Positions 1-8,415 of a stretch of 64,000 nt of DNA are shown here, one piece after another; positions within the stretch are counted from its first letter, which is position 1, and the number at the start of each line of letters is the position of its first letter. The position numbers were made by a program, and so were the translations under genes. The notes below the pieces were generated by a model. It was not told where the DNA came from. It saw only the letters and a list, made by a program, of their open reading frames with translations, and did not search any database. This DNA is from a virus: positions 43,603 to 107,602 of the IMG/VR virus record IMGVR_UViG_3300037184_000121, one strand, 5' to 3'.

Positions 1-1
1 T

Positions 2-913
2 GGTGTGGCTCTTACAAATGCAACTGTGCCATTCCCCGCTGTTTCTGGTTTTTATTATGTCTATTGGGATTCTGTTGCTCAAGCTTTTGGGGTATCAACA
101 TCTATTGCCGTTACAACGGATGTTACGAAGCTTTTACTTGCCTCTGTTACTTATACGTATGTGGGATCTACATTTCCACCAGATCACAATATTCTTTCTG
201 GTTTAACAGATCTTAGACTTATTGGAGGTACAAATAGTTTATTGCAACGTTGGACTACAGTAGCAAGACCTGTAAATCCAGTAGTAGGGGAATTCGGTTT
301 TAATACTACTCTTGGAATATTAGAATATTGGGATGGAACTGCTTGGCAACAGGTTGTTGAAGCTTCTGCAAATGGAAATGTTCCATCTGGAGCTATGTTA
401 GATTTTGCGGGAACTTCTGCAAGTATACCAACTGGTTATCTTCCTTGTGATGGTTCAGTTGTATCTCAAGCAACTTATGCTAATTTATTCGCCGTCATTA
501 ATACAATATGGAATACAGGTGGAGAAGGGGTCGGAAATTTTAGACTTCCTAATTTTCAAAGAAGTGTTGCTGTCGGATCTGGTGGAACGGAAACTACTGA
601 ATTGGGGAGTACCGTTGGTAGCGTTGGGGGAGTGGAATCTGAAACACATACTCATACAGAAAACCCCCATATCCACAATCAGGCAAATAATGGGATACTT
701 AATGTAAATATAGGTACTAATATAGGTATTTATGATATTTCAGGAAATCCACCATCTCCATCCTCAGACATGGGGGCTACAAATACTGCGGGGGGTAATC
801 CATGTTATCGTTTAACAGCTGGAACTACAACTCAAAGTAATTCTGGTATGAGTAGTTTCACCAGTAATAATTTTCAACCTTCAGCTGTAGTTACCAAGAT
901 TATAAAATACTAA
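2..913 (+). CDS. Phage tail fibre protein with tail-collar domain (5' end outside window)
   Basis: The reading frame is open to the left edge, so the N-terminus lies outside the window. The visible 304 codons carry a phage tail collar domain: a GAMLDFAG-type entry, then GYLPCDGS (about residues 145-152) and NFRLPNFQ (about 180-187), as in microcystin-dependent-protein-like short tail fibres. The last part is Gly/Ser/Asn-rich, with a His-rich THTHTENPHIHN stretch and the typical fibre ending FQPSAVVTKIIKY. Proteins of this type sit at the tail tip and contact the host surface. It is probably the last gene of the structural module, since lysis and accessory genes follow. Confidence 0.85.
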   Translation, partial: GVALTNATVPFPAVSGFYYVYWDSVAQAFGVSTSIAVTTDVTKLLLASVTYTYVGSTFPPDHNILSGLTDLRLIGGTNSLLQRWTTVARPVNPVVGEFGFNTTLGILEYWDGTAWQQVVEASANGNVPSGAMLDFAGTSASIPTGYLPCDGSVVSQATYANLFAVINTIWNTGGEGVGNFRLPNFQRSVAVGSGGTETTELGSTVGSVGGVESETHTHTENPHIHNQANNGILNVNIGTNIGIYDISGNPPSPSSDMGATNTAGGNPCYRLTAGTTTQSNSGMSSFTSNNFQPSAVVTKIIKY

Positions 914-927
914 AAGGAAATTAAATT

Positions 928-1200
928 ATGAATGACTCTATAATTAGTTGTATTAAATGTACTGATGCAACAGGAAATGTAGACCACTATGATGTTTCTT
1001 TTTCTTTTTCTAATCTAGGATCTCTTCCTTTTACACCAATAGTAACTTTAAAATCATCAGATCTACAAAATTCTAATGATTTAAATGAAGTAAAAGCAAA
1101 AGCATGTACTCAAGCAACTCAATTAAAAGCTTTATATGTTTACCAAAATAGTCTTGTTTATTCAAAGCTTACAGATCTTAATGGCCCTGTAACTCTGTAA
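928..1200 (+). CDS. Small hypothetical protein after tail fibre
   Basis: A 90-residue protein preceded by AAAGGAAATT. I do not recognise it. It has two early cysteines (ISCIKC) and a Ser/Phe-rich stretch, with no membrane segment or signal. It lies 14 bases after the fibre gene and 13 before the protease, so it is probably co-transcribed with them and may be a fibre accessory protein; this role is only inferred from position. Confidence 0.6.
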   Translation: MNDSIISCIKCTDATGNVDHYDVSFSFSNLGSLPFTPIVTLKSSDLQNSNDLNEVKAKACTQATQLKALYVYQNSLVYSKLTDLNGPVTL

Positions 1201-1213
1201 AAGGAGAACTACT

Positions 1214-1990
1214 ATGCATAAATTTACCTGGAAACCAGATCTACCTGATTTTCGTGATCTTACGTATAAGGCTATCCATAAGTACAGCCTTTATGAACTT
1301 CCAGTAGCAGCAGATTTACGTTCTAGTTGTTCTCCTGTTGAAAATCAGGATCAGCTAGGCTCTTGCACAAGTTTCGCTTTGGCTGGAGCCCTTGAATTCT
1401 TGGAAGAGAAAGCTCTTTCAACAAAAACTGCTTCTGCTGAGATTCTTGCTTCTACCTATACTCCTTTTTCTCACCTTTTCATTTATTATAATGAACGTGA
1501 TATGGAAGGTGACGTAAATGAGGATGGAGGTGGGCAGCTTCGAGATGGAATTAAGACATTGGCTACCCTTGGAGGCTGTTCAGAGCTTACTTGGCCCTAT
1601 GATGAGTCTAAAGTGTTTGATAAGCCCTCCGATGCATCTTATCAGGAAGCTCTTCAGCATAAAATTACTTCTTACCTTAGTTTGAATTCTATATCTGATA
1701 TGAAGCATTGTCTTTCAGATGGATTTCCCTTTGCTTTTGGATTTACGGTCTACGACTCCTTTGAGTCTGAAGAAACAGCTCGAACGGGTATTCTGAAGAT
1801 GCCTACTTATACAGATAGTTGTGTGGGTGGACATGCAGTGCTGGCAGTTGGCTACAGTGATGCTGAGCAAATGTTCATCGTTCGTAATTCCTGGGGTTCA
1901 GGCTGGGGCTTACAGGGATACTTCAAGATGCCCTACCAATATATCATGAATGCAAATCTAGCCTCGGATTTCTGGACGATTCGTAAGTAA
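1214..1990 (+). CDS. Papain-like (C1A) cysteine protease
   Basis: 258 residues with the full C1 peptidase signature: Gln and catalytic Cys in DQLGSCTSFALAGALEF (about residues 45-61), catalytic His in GGHAVLAVGYSD (about 215), and Asn in NSWGSGWG (about 234-241). There is no signal peptide and little propeptide before the mature-like domain, so it is probably made in active form. A strong AAGGAG precedes the ATG. Such proteases occur next to tail genes of some large phages and could process virion proteins or attack host surface proteins; the substrate is unknown. Confidence 0.85.
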   Translation: MHKFTWKPDLPDFRDLTYKAIHKYSLYELPVAADLRSSCSPVENQDQLGSCTSFALAGALEFLEEKALSTKTASAEILASTYTPFSHLFIYYNERDMEGDVNEDGGGQLRDGIKTLATLGGCSELTWPYDESKVFDKPSDASYQEALQHKITSYLSLNSISDMKHCLSDGFPFAFGFTVYDSFESEETARTGILKMPTYTDSCVGGHAVLAVGYSDAEQMFIVRNSWGSGWGLQGYFKMPYQYIMNANLASDFWTIRK

Positions 1991-2000
1991 AGGAGATAAT

Positions 2001-2498
2001 ATGGACTGGGGAAATTTAATAAATCAAATTATCAGTGTTGTCTCACCTACCAATGTTCCAGTAGCGCAGCCTGACGATAATTTCGACGGGACTGAGCTGG
2101 AACTTGTAAGGGATACGTATTCTGAATTTTCTACACAGGGAAACCTTTCTATTGATGAGTCTTGGGAATGTTTTACTATAGAATGTCCTAAAGAATCCTA
2201 CGAAGGTTCCCATGTGTGTATTCCTTGTGGCACATATGAGATTGAATTGGTTGATAGCCCTAAGCATGGACCAAATACCCCTCAGTTAGAAGAGGTTCCT
2301 GGTAGATCTCTTATTCAGATGCATAGTTCAAATTATGCAATTAATCCAGAAACTAAGCAAGTATTTTTATTAGGATGTATTGCCCCAGGCACTCAAAAAG
2401 ATCCTAATGTAGTTTACAATTCTAAAGTAGCTATGGCTGCTGTTATGCAAAAGATAGATTGGGATAAACCAGTCAGAATAACAATTTCCGAGTCATAA
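2001..2498 (+). CDS. DUF5675-like protein
   Basis: 165 residues. From about residue 30 the pattern ELVRDTYSEFSTQG, then CGTYEIEL, VPGRSLIQMHSSNYA and LLGCIAPGT matches my recollection of the DUF5675 family, which is often found in phage genomes near or fused to lytic enzymes. Its biochemical role is unknown. A signal peptide is absent. It follows the protease by 10 bases with AAGGAG and is the last gene before a new promoter, so it likely ends the late structural transcript. Confidence 0.65.
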   Translation: MDWGNLINQIISVVSPTNVPVAQPDDNFDGTELELVRDTYSEFSTQGNLSIDESWECFTIECPKESYEGSHVCIPCGTYEIELVDSPKHGPNTPQLEEVPGRSLIQMHSSNYAINPETKQVFLLGCIAPGTQKDPNVVYNSKVAMAAVMQKIDWDKPVRITISES

Positions 2499-2521
2499 AT
2501 AAACCCTCCTGTAGTTCCCCC

Positions 2522-2550
2522 TTGACATTTTTCCTATCTAGATGTATACT
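2522..2550 (+). promoter_or_regulatory. Promoter, TTGACA-17-TATACT
   Basis: TTGACA at 2522-2527 and TATACT at 2545-2550 with a 17-base spacer. A GTG codon lies 6 bases after the -10 box, so the transcript of the following gene would be leaderless. Confidence 0.8.
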
Positions 2551-2556
2551 GTACTT

Positions 2557-2919
2557 GTGCAAGCATTTAATTTCATCTGTGTGTCTTGTGGCTCCCAACT
2601 CTTAGAGACTGGTGTGCTACTTGCAACAGCAGAGGGACCTTTTGTGTTTTGTGAAACCTGCAGAACGCTCTATTATATTGATGCTCTAGAAAATGCTGAG
2701 GGTCATCCAGTGGTAGTTGTGGAACCTACTCGTCTTGAGCCTGAACAAGAGTTCGATATTATTAGGGGGGCATTGAAACAGACTCCTTTAAAAGAACACT
2801 TAGATAAAGTGGAAGAGCGAAATGTTAATCCCCATTTCCAACAAGATTTGAAATCAATGATTACTGCTTCTGTAACTCCTAGCGATTTGATAAGGAAACT
2901 ACACAACTATCATGACTAA
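2557..2919 (+). CDS. Small zinc-ribbon-like protein, probably leaderless
   Basis: 120 residues. Two Cys pairs, C-V-S-C (about residues 8-11) and C-E-T-C (about 32-35), suggest one zinc site; the C-terminal half is charged and helical. An in-frame ATG at 2542 lies inside the -10 box and cannot be on the transcript, so I place the start at GTG 2557, matching the spacing of the other leaderless genes here. Function unknown. Confidence 0.6.
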   Translation: MQAFNFICVSCGSQLLETGVLLATAEGPFVFCETCRTLYYIDALENAEGHPVVVVEPTRLEPEQEFDIIRGALKQTPLKEHLDKVEERNVNPHFQQDLKSMITASVTPSDLIRKLHNYHD

Positions 2920-3205
2920 TTTTAAATGTTATGCCTGTTTGGTTAAACCCCCAGAACACAAGTTTAGTGAGTGCCTATCAGTTGAGTGTTCTTGTCAATG
3001 TGTGAGAGAGGTTTATTCGAAAGGTCCAAATCAGGTGCTTGAAGATGTAGCAGCGGATAGTCCAAATTTTTTAAAGATAAATAATGCAGAGATTAAGACT
3101 CTCCCAGATGCTACAAAAGAAGTGAAGGAGTTCAATAAAATAGATCGTTCCGAATGGCTACCTAAAAAGAAAAAAGATAAGAGATTCAAGCGCAGAGTGA
3201 GATAA
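2912..3205 (+). CDS. Small Cys-rich basic protein
   Basis: 97 residues overlapping the previous gene by 8 bases, consistent with coupled translation. The N-terminus has four or more cysteines (CYAC, ECLSVECSCQC), and the C-terminus is strongly basic (KKKKDKRFKRR), which suggests nucleic-acid contact. The knuckle resembles the CGH family but lacks the NLxYLE end. Function unknown. Confidence 0.6.
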   Translation: MTNFKCYACLVKPPEHKFSECLSVECSCQCVREVYSKGPNQVLEDVAADSPNFLKINNAEIKTLPDATKEVKEFNKIDRSEWLPKKKKDKRFKRRVR

Positions 3206-3209
3206 GACA

Positions 3210-3983
3210 ATCATAACCCTGAAGAGTAGTGAACATGTAGAACTTATTAAGAAAGCTGGCACAATCCTTTCGGATTGCCTCAGCTTTTTGTCGTTACAAG
3301 TACAACCTGGGGTGACAGGTTTACAGATTGATAAATTAGCAGATGATTTCATTCAGTCTCATGGTGGAACTGCTGCCTGTAAAGGATTTGAGGGATATAC
3401 AGCAGCAACCTGCATTTCAGTTAATGCCAATGCAGTTCATTGTATCCCAGATAATAAACCATTTTTAGAAGGGGATATAGTAAAACTAGATATAGTAGTA
3501 GATTACCATGGCTGGAAAGCTGATTCTGCTATAAGTGTTCTCATTCCTCCAGTTAAACCAGAAGTCAGAAAGCTTGCAGAAACCACGTATACAGCAATGC
3601 TACAGGGGATTTCAGCGTGTATTAATGGAAATACAGTCCAGAGTGTCAGTCAGGCAATTTATGACGCTAGAAACGAATATGGTATAGAATGTGGTGTAGT
3701 GAAAGAATTCACAGGGCATGGAATTGGACAAAATATCCATGAAGGGCCTTCTATTCCTAATGTGGTTATAAAAGAGAAGAATTCTCTCCTTGTTGAGGGG
3801 ATGGTGCTTTGTATTGAACCTATTTTCTGCCTTGGAAAACCTGATATCTATTATAAAAAGGGGGAATGGAATACTTGGATGATGGACGGAGGTTTTGTTT
3901 CTCACTGGGAACACACAGTATTAGTAACTAACAATGTTCCTGAAATTTTAACATTACGAAAGGAAGAACGAGATCTTTTATGA
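3210..3983 (+). CDS. map: Type I methionine aminopeptidase, apparent non-AUG start
   Basis: Removes the N-terminal Met from new proteins. The metal ligands are visible: Asp in VKLDIVV and Asp in GWKADSAIS, His in TGHGIGQNIHE, Glu in CIEPIF and Glu in HWEHTVLV. The family N-terminus reads I-T-L-K-S then an E-x-x-x-I-K-K-A-G helix, but no ATG, GTG or TTG precedes it after the in-frame stop at 3198. I place the start at ATC 3210, giving M-I-T-L-K-S and a normal length of 257 residues. The first ordinary start (TTG 3288) would remove the first helix. The enzyme call is firm; the start is not. Confidence 0.9.
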   Translation: MITLKSSEHVELIKKAGTILSDCLSFLSLQVQPGVTGLQIDKLADDFIQSHGGTAACKGFEGYTAATCISVNANAVHCIPDNKPFLEGDIVKLDIVVDYHGWKADSAISVLIPPVKPEVRKLAETTYTAMLQGISACINGNTVQSVSQAIYDARNEYGIECGVVKEFTGHGIGQNIHEGPSIPNVVIKEKNSLLVEGMVLCIEPIFCLGKPDIYYKKGEWNTWMMDGGFVSHWEHTVLVTNNVPEILTLRKEERDLL

Positions 3984-4390
3984 AATGTAAAGATGTTATT
4001 TGTGTTACATGTCACAATAAATTTTTTGGTGGTAGTACGGCTATGTATTGTTCTATATACTGTAGACCAAGGTATCAAAAAATAAAGAGAAATACCTTAC
4101 CAATTGCAAAGCGTTTTATAGGCTATTTAAGTGAGATTAAGATTGCAGCGGATTTGACTAGTAAGGAATATGAGCTTTTTTGGCCTGTTAGTATTGCTAA
4201 TTCGTGTGATTTAATTGCTTTAAAAGACAATAAGTTATTTCGTATACAAGTTAAAACTGTCCATCGGGATACAAATGGTAAAATAACAATACCACAGGTT
4301 GATGTTTTGAAATATGATATTTTAGCATTATTTGTTGATAACTCAGAACTGCTATATTTTGATACTACTAATAAACCTTTTTATTTTTAA
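3980..4390 (+). CDS. Zinc-finger plus PD-(D/E)XK-like nuclease
   Basis: 136 residues, overlapping the aminopeptidase stop by 4 bases. The N-terminus has C-V-T-C and C-S-I-Y-C pairs (about residues 8-30). The rest resembles small PD-(D/E)XK endonucleases: a Glu in IGYLSEIKIAADL, then Asp in NSCDLIALK and a Q-V-K in FRIQVKTV. This fold is found in phage homing nucleases and resolvase-like enzymes. Its AT-rich codons differ somewhat from the preceding gene, consistent with a mobile gene. The role is inferred. Confidence 0.65.
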   Translation: MKCKDVICVTCHNKFFGGSTAMYCSIYCRPRYQKIKRNTLPIAKRFIGYLSEIKIAADLTSKEYELFWPVSIANSCDLIALKDNKLFRIQVKTVHRDTNGKITIPQVDVLKYDILALFVDNSELLYFDTTNKPFYF

Positions 4391-4406
4391 CCCTAGAAAT
4401 TATCCC

Positions 4407-4435
4407 TTGACATTCTTATCTACTCCTGCTATACT
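4407..4435 (+). promoter_or_regulatory. Promoter, TTGACA-17-TATACT, leaderless arrangement
   Basis: TTGACA 4407-4412 and TATACT 4430-4435 with a TGC just before the -10. The ATG at 4442 is 6 bases after the -10. The spacer begins TTCTTATCTA, a variant of the TTGTTATCTT element. Confidence 0.85.
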
Positions 4436-4441
4436 TAAAAT

Positions 4442-4858
4442 ATGAGAACTGTCTTATTCATCTGCAGTGGTAACACTTGCCGAAGTCCAATGGCAATGAG
4501 TGTTGCCAGGACCTACCCTAAAATCTATGCATTTTCTAGGGGTCTTTCTGCTATGGATGGGGCTACAATGTCAGAGTGTGCTAAAAAGGCTTTAGAATTA
4601 GCTAAGATCCCAGTGTCTCCTCATAAATCCAGGATGCTGCGTCCTGCTGATGTTGCACGAGCTGATTTGATTCTGGTGATGACTACCGTTCATCTCAAGG
4701 ATATGAAGGTTGTATATCCAGAGGCTGCTGGTAAGACTTTCATGCTTAATCCCTTGGCTGATGTCGCTGATCCATTTGGTGATGAGTTGGAGCCATACGT
4801 TAAGTGTCTTGAGAAGATTCAGGACTGGATAGCTCCGTGGTTGGACCAGCAAAAATAA
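4442..4858 (+). CDS. Low-molecular-weight protein tyrosine phosphatase-like protein
   Basis: 138 residues. The phosphate-binding loop C-x5-R-S is at CSGNTCRS (residues 8-15) and the general-acid motif is DPFGD (about 106-110), both typical of the LMW-PTP/arsenate reductase fold. The loop matches phosphatases as well as arsenate reductases. It is uncommon in phages and may act on host phosphotyrosine proteins or low-molecular phosphoesters; the substrate cannot be told. No Shine-Dalgarno is present and the ATG lies at the predicted transcript start, so it is probably translated leaderless. Confidence 0.85.
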   Translation: MRTVLFICSGNTCRSPMAMSVARTYPKIYAFSRGLSAMDGATMSECAKKALELAKIPVSPHKSRMLRPADVARADLILVMTTVHLKDMKVVYPEAAGKTFMLNPLADVADPFGDELEPYVKCLEKIQDWIAPWLDQQK

Positions 4859-4861
4859 GAC

Positions 4862-4890
4862 TTGACAAGATAACAATGTCATGTTATACT
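4862..4890 (+). promoter_or_regulatory. Promoter with AAGATAACAA spacer element
   Basis: TTGACA 4862-4867, TATACT 4885-4890, extended -10 TGT. AAGATAACAA occupies 4867-4876. A leader of about 30 bases with GGGAGG precedes the ATG at 4924. Confidence 0.85.
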
Positions 4891-4923
4891 TTAGTAGATC
4901 AAAAAACCTGGGAGGGTACTAAA

Positions 4924-5580
4924 ATGGAAAGACACTTTTTGAAATGCTCGTACTGTGAAAGGCCGATGTCAGTTAATGTTGAGAATACTACTGAGATCGC
5001 TTTTATTCTAAAACAGAATTGTCCTTTGTGCGGAGAGCTTGCTCTTCGATATATGGGTCAAGTACGAAAGACAAATATTGTTCGTGGTGGAGTAAAGAGT
5101 GCTTGTGACTTGCGTTGCACCTCAGCAGTTGGCCCAAAGTGTGATTGCGTTTGCGCTAATGAAAATCACGGCACCCATCGTTTGGTGGTGTTTGATAAAG
5201 TTGTTGGTAAGCTGGAAGTTGTTGAAAAGGATTTGCTGAATAACAACGAGAATTACTTAGCCAGGATCAAGAGAATGGCGGCTGCAAAGAATAAGATCAA
5301 GGTTAATGTCATTACGTTCTTGAATTATCAAAATCGGGCTATCCTGGAATACCTTAAGCAGAATAAAGGGTATGCTTATAAGATGCCTTACGAAGATTAT
5401 CGCAAGTACAATATTTATCGTGAGATGCTGAAGAAAATTGACAAGATTGAAGACCTGAAGAGCATTCAGAAAAAGATCAACTCCTTGACGAAGCTGATTA
5501 AGCAGATCGGGACAGGTCTTGACTACTTGGAAGCTTTGAGTGCAGCGAAAGAGGCTGCTGAAGCAAAGGTGGTCGCATGA
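4924..5580 (+). CDS. Hypothetical protein with N-terminal zinc clusters and helical tail
   Basis: 218 residues, starting at ATG 4924 behind GGGAGG. An upstream in-frame start is ruled out because it lies before the promoter. The first 90 residues hold C-x2-C pairs (CSYC, CPLC) and a CDCVCANENHGTH cluster. The C-terminal 130 residues are Lys-rich and helical, probably coiled coil. The CDC-H pattern recalls phage zinc-binding proteins of unknown function. Possibly a nucleic-acid-binding scaffold; this is inference. Confidence 0.65.
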   Translation: MERHFLKCSYCERPMSVNVENTTEIAFILKQNCPLCGELALRYMGQVRKTNIVRGGVKSACDLRCTSAVGPKCDCVCANENHGTHRLVVFDKVVGKLEVVEKDLLNNNENYLARIKRMAAAKNKIKVNVITFLNYQNRAILEYLKQNKGYAYKMPYEDYRKYNIYREMLKKIDKIEDLKSIQKKINSLTKLIKQIGTGLDYLEALSAAKEAAEAKVVA

Positions 5581-5696
5581 ACATCTACGGGACTGAGAAG
5601 GGACCTTTTTTCTGGAATAAGAATGCAATCATAGTCAAACTGTGGAATAGCTTGACTAAAGCTGACTATGATGCTGTGAGACTGCGACTGAACTAA
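5577..5696 (+). CDS. Tiny protein, 39 residues
   Basis: Begins with an ATGA overlap on the previous stop, a strong sign of coupled translation. Contains aromatic and basic residues and no recognisable motif. Confidence 0.5.
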   Translation: MNIYGTEKGPFFWNKNAIIVKLWNSLTKADYDAVRLRLN

Positions 5697-5700
5697 TTAC

Positions 5701-5889
5701 ATGGGGTTAACACTTTTAACAGCAGCAGAACGTAAGATTCTCATTGATAAGCTTGTGGCAAATGATGTCACGGAGTATTTTCATATAGCTATTGGTGAAG
5801 GATCTTTGGAAGCAGGGAGAATTAGAAAGAATATTAGAAAACTCTATAATAAATTAGACGATGCAGAATTACTGAGTATCAAATTATGA
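5701..5889 (+). CDS. Small helical protein, 62 residues
   Basis: Starts 4 bases after the preceding stop without a clear ribosome site. Predicted largely helical (TAAERKILIDKL, then IRKNIRKLYNKL). Not recognised. Confidence 0.5.
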   Translation: MGLTLLTAAERKILIDKLVANDVTEYFHIAIGEGSLEAGRIRKNIRKLYNKLDDAELLSIKL

Positions 5890-5911
5890 ATAGGATTATC
5901 AAGGAGATCAT

Positions 5912-6133
5912 ATGATAGTTTGGGATGGATTTACTTTAGTTGGTTTAGTTATTGTTGGAATTGGATTTATATTGTATATTCTATCTATGGTCTTAGATGG
6001 AATTGAGAAAGTATATGAACCAGTTGTCAAAGTAGAAAATAGTCTTGGATTGCCTTTCGGTGTAAAAGCAATTGTAAATTATGTTATTGCTTTATTTGTA
6101 ATTGCTTTGTTGTGTAGATTTTTTAAAGTATAA
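5912..6133 (+). CDS. Small membrane protein with two helices
   Basis: 73 residues behind AAGGAG. Two hydrophobic segments (about residues 7-27 and 51-70) flank a short charged loop, so it is probably a two-pass inner-membrane protein. Function unknown; holin-like topology is possible but there is no other support for that. Confidence 0.6.
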   Translation: MIVWDGFTLVGLVIVGIGFILYILSMVLDGIEKVYEPVVKVENSLGLPFGVKAIVNYVIALFVIALLCRFFKV

Positions 6134-6145
6134 GAAGAGGATAAC

Positions 6146-6760
6146 ATGCGTGTAAGGTATAATTTAGTCAGGAAAAAATTTGGTAGGCTTTTAGTGACGA
6201 GTTTCCACCATAAGGATGAAAAATACAGAAGTAATTTCTGGAATTGTCAATGTGAATGTGGTAATATATTAGTACTTTCTGCATCAACTCTTCAAAGAAA
6301 GAAAAGACCTACAATATCATGTGGATGCTATAGATATGATAGGGTGTCGGGTCAGCCAGCTCCAAATAGATTACTTAAGGGTCGAGCAAATTTTAATTCC
6401 TTATTTCAGTCCTATATAAAAGCTGCTAAACAGCGAGAAATAATTTTTCTTCTAACACAAGAGGAATTTCGACAATTGACTAGTCAGAATTGTCATTATT
6501 GTAATAGTGAGCCACTGCAGAACCATAGTAAAAGGGAAACCTACGGTTCTTATTTATATAATGGTATAGATCGTTTAGATTCTGATAAATCTTATATCTT
6601 AGATAATTGCGTTTCTTGCTGCAAGGTATGTAATTATGCCAAACGAATTATGACAGTTGAAGAGTTTAAATTTTGGATTACACGAGTATATAATAATTTT
6701 GTAAACCGAAGATTGGAGGATCATCCCCTCTCCTCAGCTCCAATTTCTTATGAGCAATGA
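6146..6760 (+). CDS. HNH-type homing endonuclease with N-terminal CGC zinc domain
   Basis: 204 residues. The N-terminus has a W-x-C-x-C-x-C-G then SCGCY pattern (about residues 32-57), a zinc domain often seen on phage-borne nucleases and shared with the gene at 60166. The C-terminal half carries CHYC, NGIDRLDS and CCKVCNYAK, matching HNH nucleases of free-standing mobile genes. Likely cuts phage DNA lacking the insertion to spread itself. It lies between unrelated small genes and is AT-rich. Confidence 0.75.
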   Translation: MRVRYNLVRKKFGRLLVTSFHHKDEKYRSNFWNCQCECGNILVLSASTLQRKKRPTISCGCYRYDRVSGQPAPNRLLKGRANFNSLFQSYIKAAKQREIIFLLTQEEFRQLTSQNCHYCNSEPLQNHSKRETYGSYLYNGIDRLDSDKSYILDNCVSCCKVCNYAKRIMTVEEFKFWITRVYNNFVNRRLEDHPLSSAPISYEQ

Positions 6761-6986
6761 ATGTCCTTTACCGTGTAAGATTTGCTTTCACCCAGGAGAG
6801 CAGCATTTTGTATTTGAAGATACTGTTACCGAGTGGTTATTTAATGAGGATGTCGGTCATGAGGTCGAAGTAAATTCACCTTATCCTCGTCCTGTCTGTA
6901 ATGAATGTTCAAGGGATTGTGTTTTTGAAGAGATGACTAATTTGGAATTTGTGGAATGGAAATATGATAATCATCAATGTAAGTAA
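6750..6986 (+). CDS. CGH/NLxYLE family small protein
   Basis: 78 residues overlapping the HNH gene by 11 bases. N-terminal C-K-I-C-F-H then a second His at QH, a middle C-N-E-C-x3-C, and the C-terminal tag TNLEFVEWKYD, nearly identical to tags at 31139 and 31507. This variant uses C-x2-C rather than C-x-C. Function unknown. Confidence 0.65.
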   Translation: MSNECPLPCKICFHPGEQHFVFEDTVTEWLFNEDVGHEVEVNSPYPRPVCNECSRDCVFEEMTNLEFVEWKYDNHQCK

Positions 6987-8415
6987 TGTGAAGAGCCAGC
7001 TTGTGGGTGAACTTGATCCCAGAGTGATCTCAGCCCTACGTGCTAAACTATCTGCAGAGATGGTTGGAGCCTTTTTTGCTCGTCGAGCCAATCCCTATGC
7101 AGGAGTCAGATACTTTTTCACTCCAAAGACTCAGATGTTTCCTACAGGCATGATCCATTACGTGCGTGATATTCTTGATAAATATGGAGTTGCTTGGGAG
7201 ATCGTTGATTTACGTCCTATTGCACAGCCTGGGACTGAAATGCCTTTGCATGGTGTAATCCTACGTGATTATCAGCAGGAAGCGGTAGATCTAGCTGTCC
7301 AGAAGCAACGAGGTATCATAAGAGCTGGTACGGGGGCAGGTAAGAGTGCTGTTCTATCAGGTATCATTGGTCGGCTGAATATGAAGACTCTCATCCTGAT
7401 CCATAAGCAAGACATCTTCTATCAGTTGATCAGAACCTTTGAGAAAAATCTTCAGATACCTATTGGAAAGATCGGTGACGGTGAATGCGAATTTCAGAAT
7501 GTGACGGTAGCTATGGTTCAGACAGTTGCTCATGTCTTCAATCCAAAGGTTAAGGTCCTGGCAAAGGATAATAAGATTCTGAAGGAGAAGGCAGACGTTA
7601 TTAGGCAGTTTCTTTCAGGTGTCGAGTGTGTTCTGGTAGATGAAGCCCATCATATTGCTGCAGATACCTTTTGGGATGTAATGCAGAATATTCCTAAAGC
7701 TACCTATCGTATCGGGGTGACAGCGACTGCATTTAGGGAAGATAATATGGATCTGATGCTTGAGGGAGCCTTGGCGAAGAAATTTGTGGACATCTCTTCC
7801 TCTGATTTGATTGATCGTAAATTTTTAGTCCCTCCGTCTATCTATCTGTATCCCATAGATCATCCAAGGCGTAAAAAAGATGATCCCTATGCTGTTGTCT
7901 ATGGTGAAGAGATCGTTAACAACATAGAACGTAATATGCTGATCTGCAATCTCGCTCTGAAGGCTAAACATGCAGGGAAAGCTGTGCTGATAGCGGTGAC
8001 ACAGATTGAGCATGGAGAAACTTTAGAAAAGCTGTTGCAATCTGTAGATAAATCTGCTATATTTGTTAATGGTCAGTCAAAATCTGAAACCCGTAAGCAG
8101 ATTCTGCAAGAGCTTGGTCAGGGTACAGTGAGAATTGTTGTGGCTACAAATATCTACTCAGAAGGAGTGGATATGCCAGCTCTGTCAGTCTTAATAAACG
8201 CTGCAGGAGCTGCCTCTGGCATTCATTCCTTGCAGTTGCTTGGTCGAGTGCTTAGAACAGCTCCAGGTAAGACGAAAGCCTGGGTTGTGGATTTGCAAGA
8301 TGATGGGAAGTTTTTAAACAATCATTCAAAGGAACGGGTCAACATTTATACGACGGAACCTCGTTATAAACTGATTCCTGTGAAGGATATTTCGGAGGTG
8401 AATTTTAATGACTAA
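6964..8415 (+). CDS. Superfamily II DNA/RNA helicase (UvsW/RAD25-like)
   Basis: 483 residues counted from ATG 6964. Helicase motifs in order: Q-rich entry LRDYQQEAVDLA, motif I GTGAGKSAVL, motif II VDEAHH, motif III GVTATAF, motif V NIYSEGVDMPAL, motif VI LLGRVLRT. About 80 residues precede the helicase core. Size and motifs fit phage T4 UvsW-like enzymes, which remodel forked or branched DNA during recombination-dependent replication and can dissociate R-loops. It overlaps both neighbours, so it is translated with the following phosphoesterase. Confidence 0.85.
   Translation: MIIINVSNVKSQLVGELDPRVISALRAKLSAEMVGAFFARRANPYAGVRYFFTPKTQMFPTGMIHYVRDILDKYGVAWEIVDLRPIAQPGTEMPLHGVILRDYQQEAVDLAVQKQRGIIRAGTGAGKSAVLSGIIGRLNMKTLILIHKQDIFYQLIRTFEKNLQIPIGKIGDGECEFQNVTVAMVQTVAHVFNPKVKVLAKDNKILKEKADVIRQFLSGVECVLVDEAHHIAADTFWDVMQNIPKATYRIGVTATAFREDNMDLMLEGALAKKFVDISSSDLIDRKFLVPPSIYLYPIDHPRRKKDDPYAVVYGEEIVNNIERNMLICNLALKAKHAGKAVLIAVTQIEHGETLEKLLQSVDKSAIFVNGQSKSETRKQILQELGQGTVRIVVATNIYSEGVDMPALSVLINAAGAASGIHSLQLLGRVLRTAPGKTKAWVVDLQDDGKFLNNHSKERVNIYTTEPRYKLIPVKDISEVNFND

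Noticed and set aside
4407-4442. LMW-PTP-like gene as arsenate reductase in a resistance operon
   Set aside because: No other arsenic genes are nearby, and the phosphatase loop fits tyrosine phosphatases equally well.
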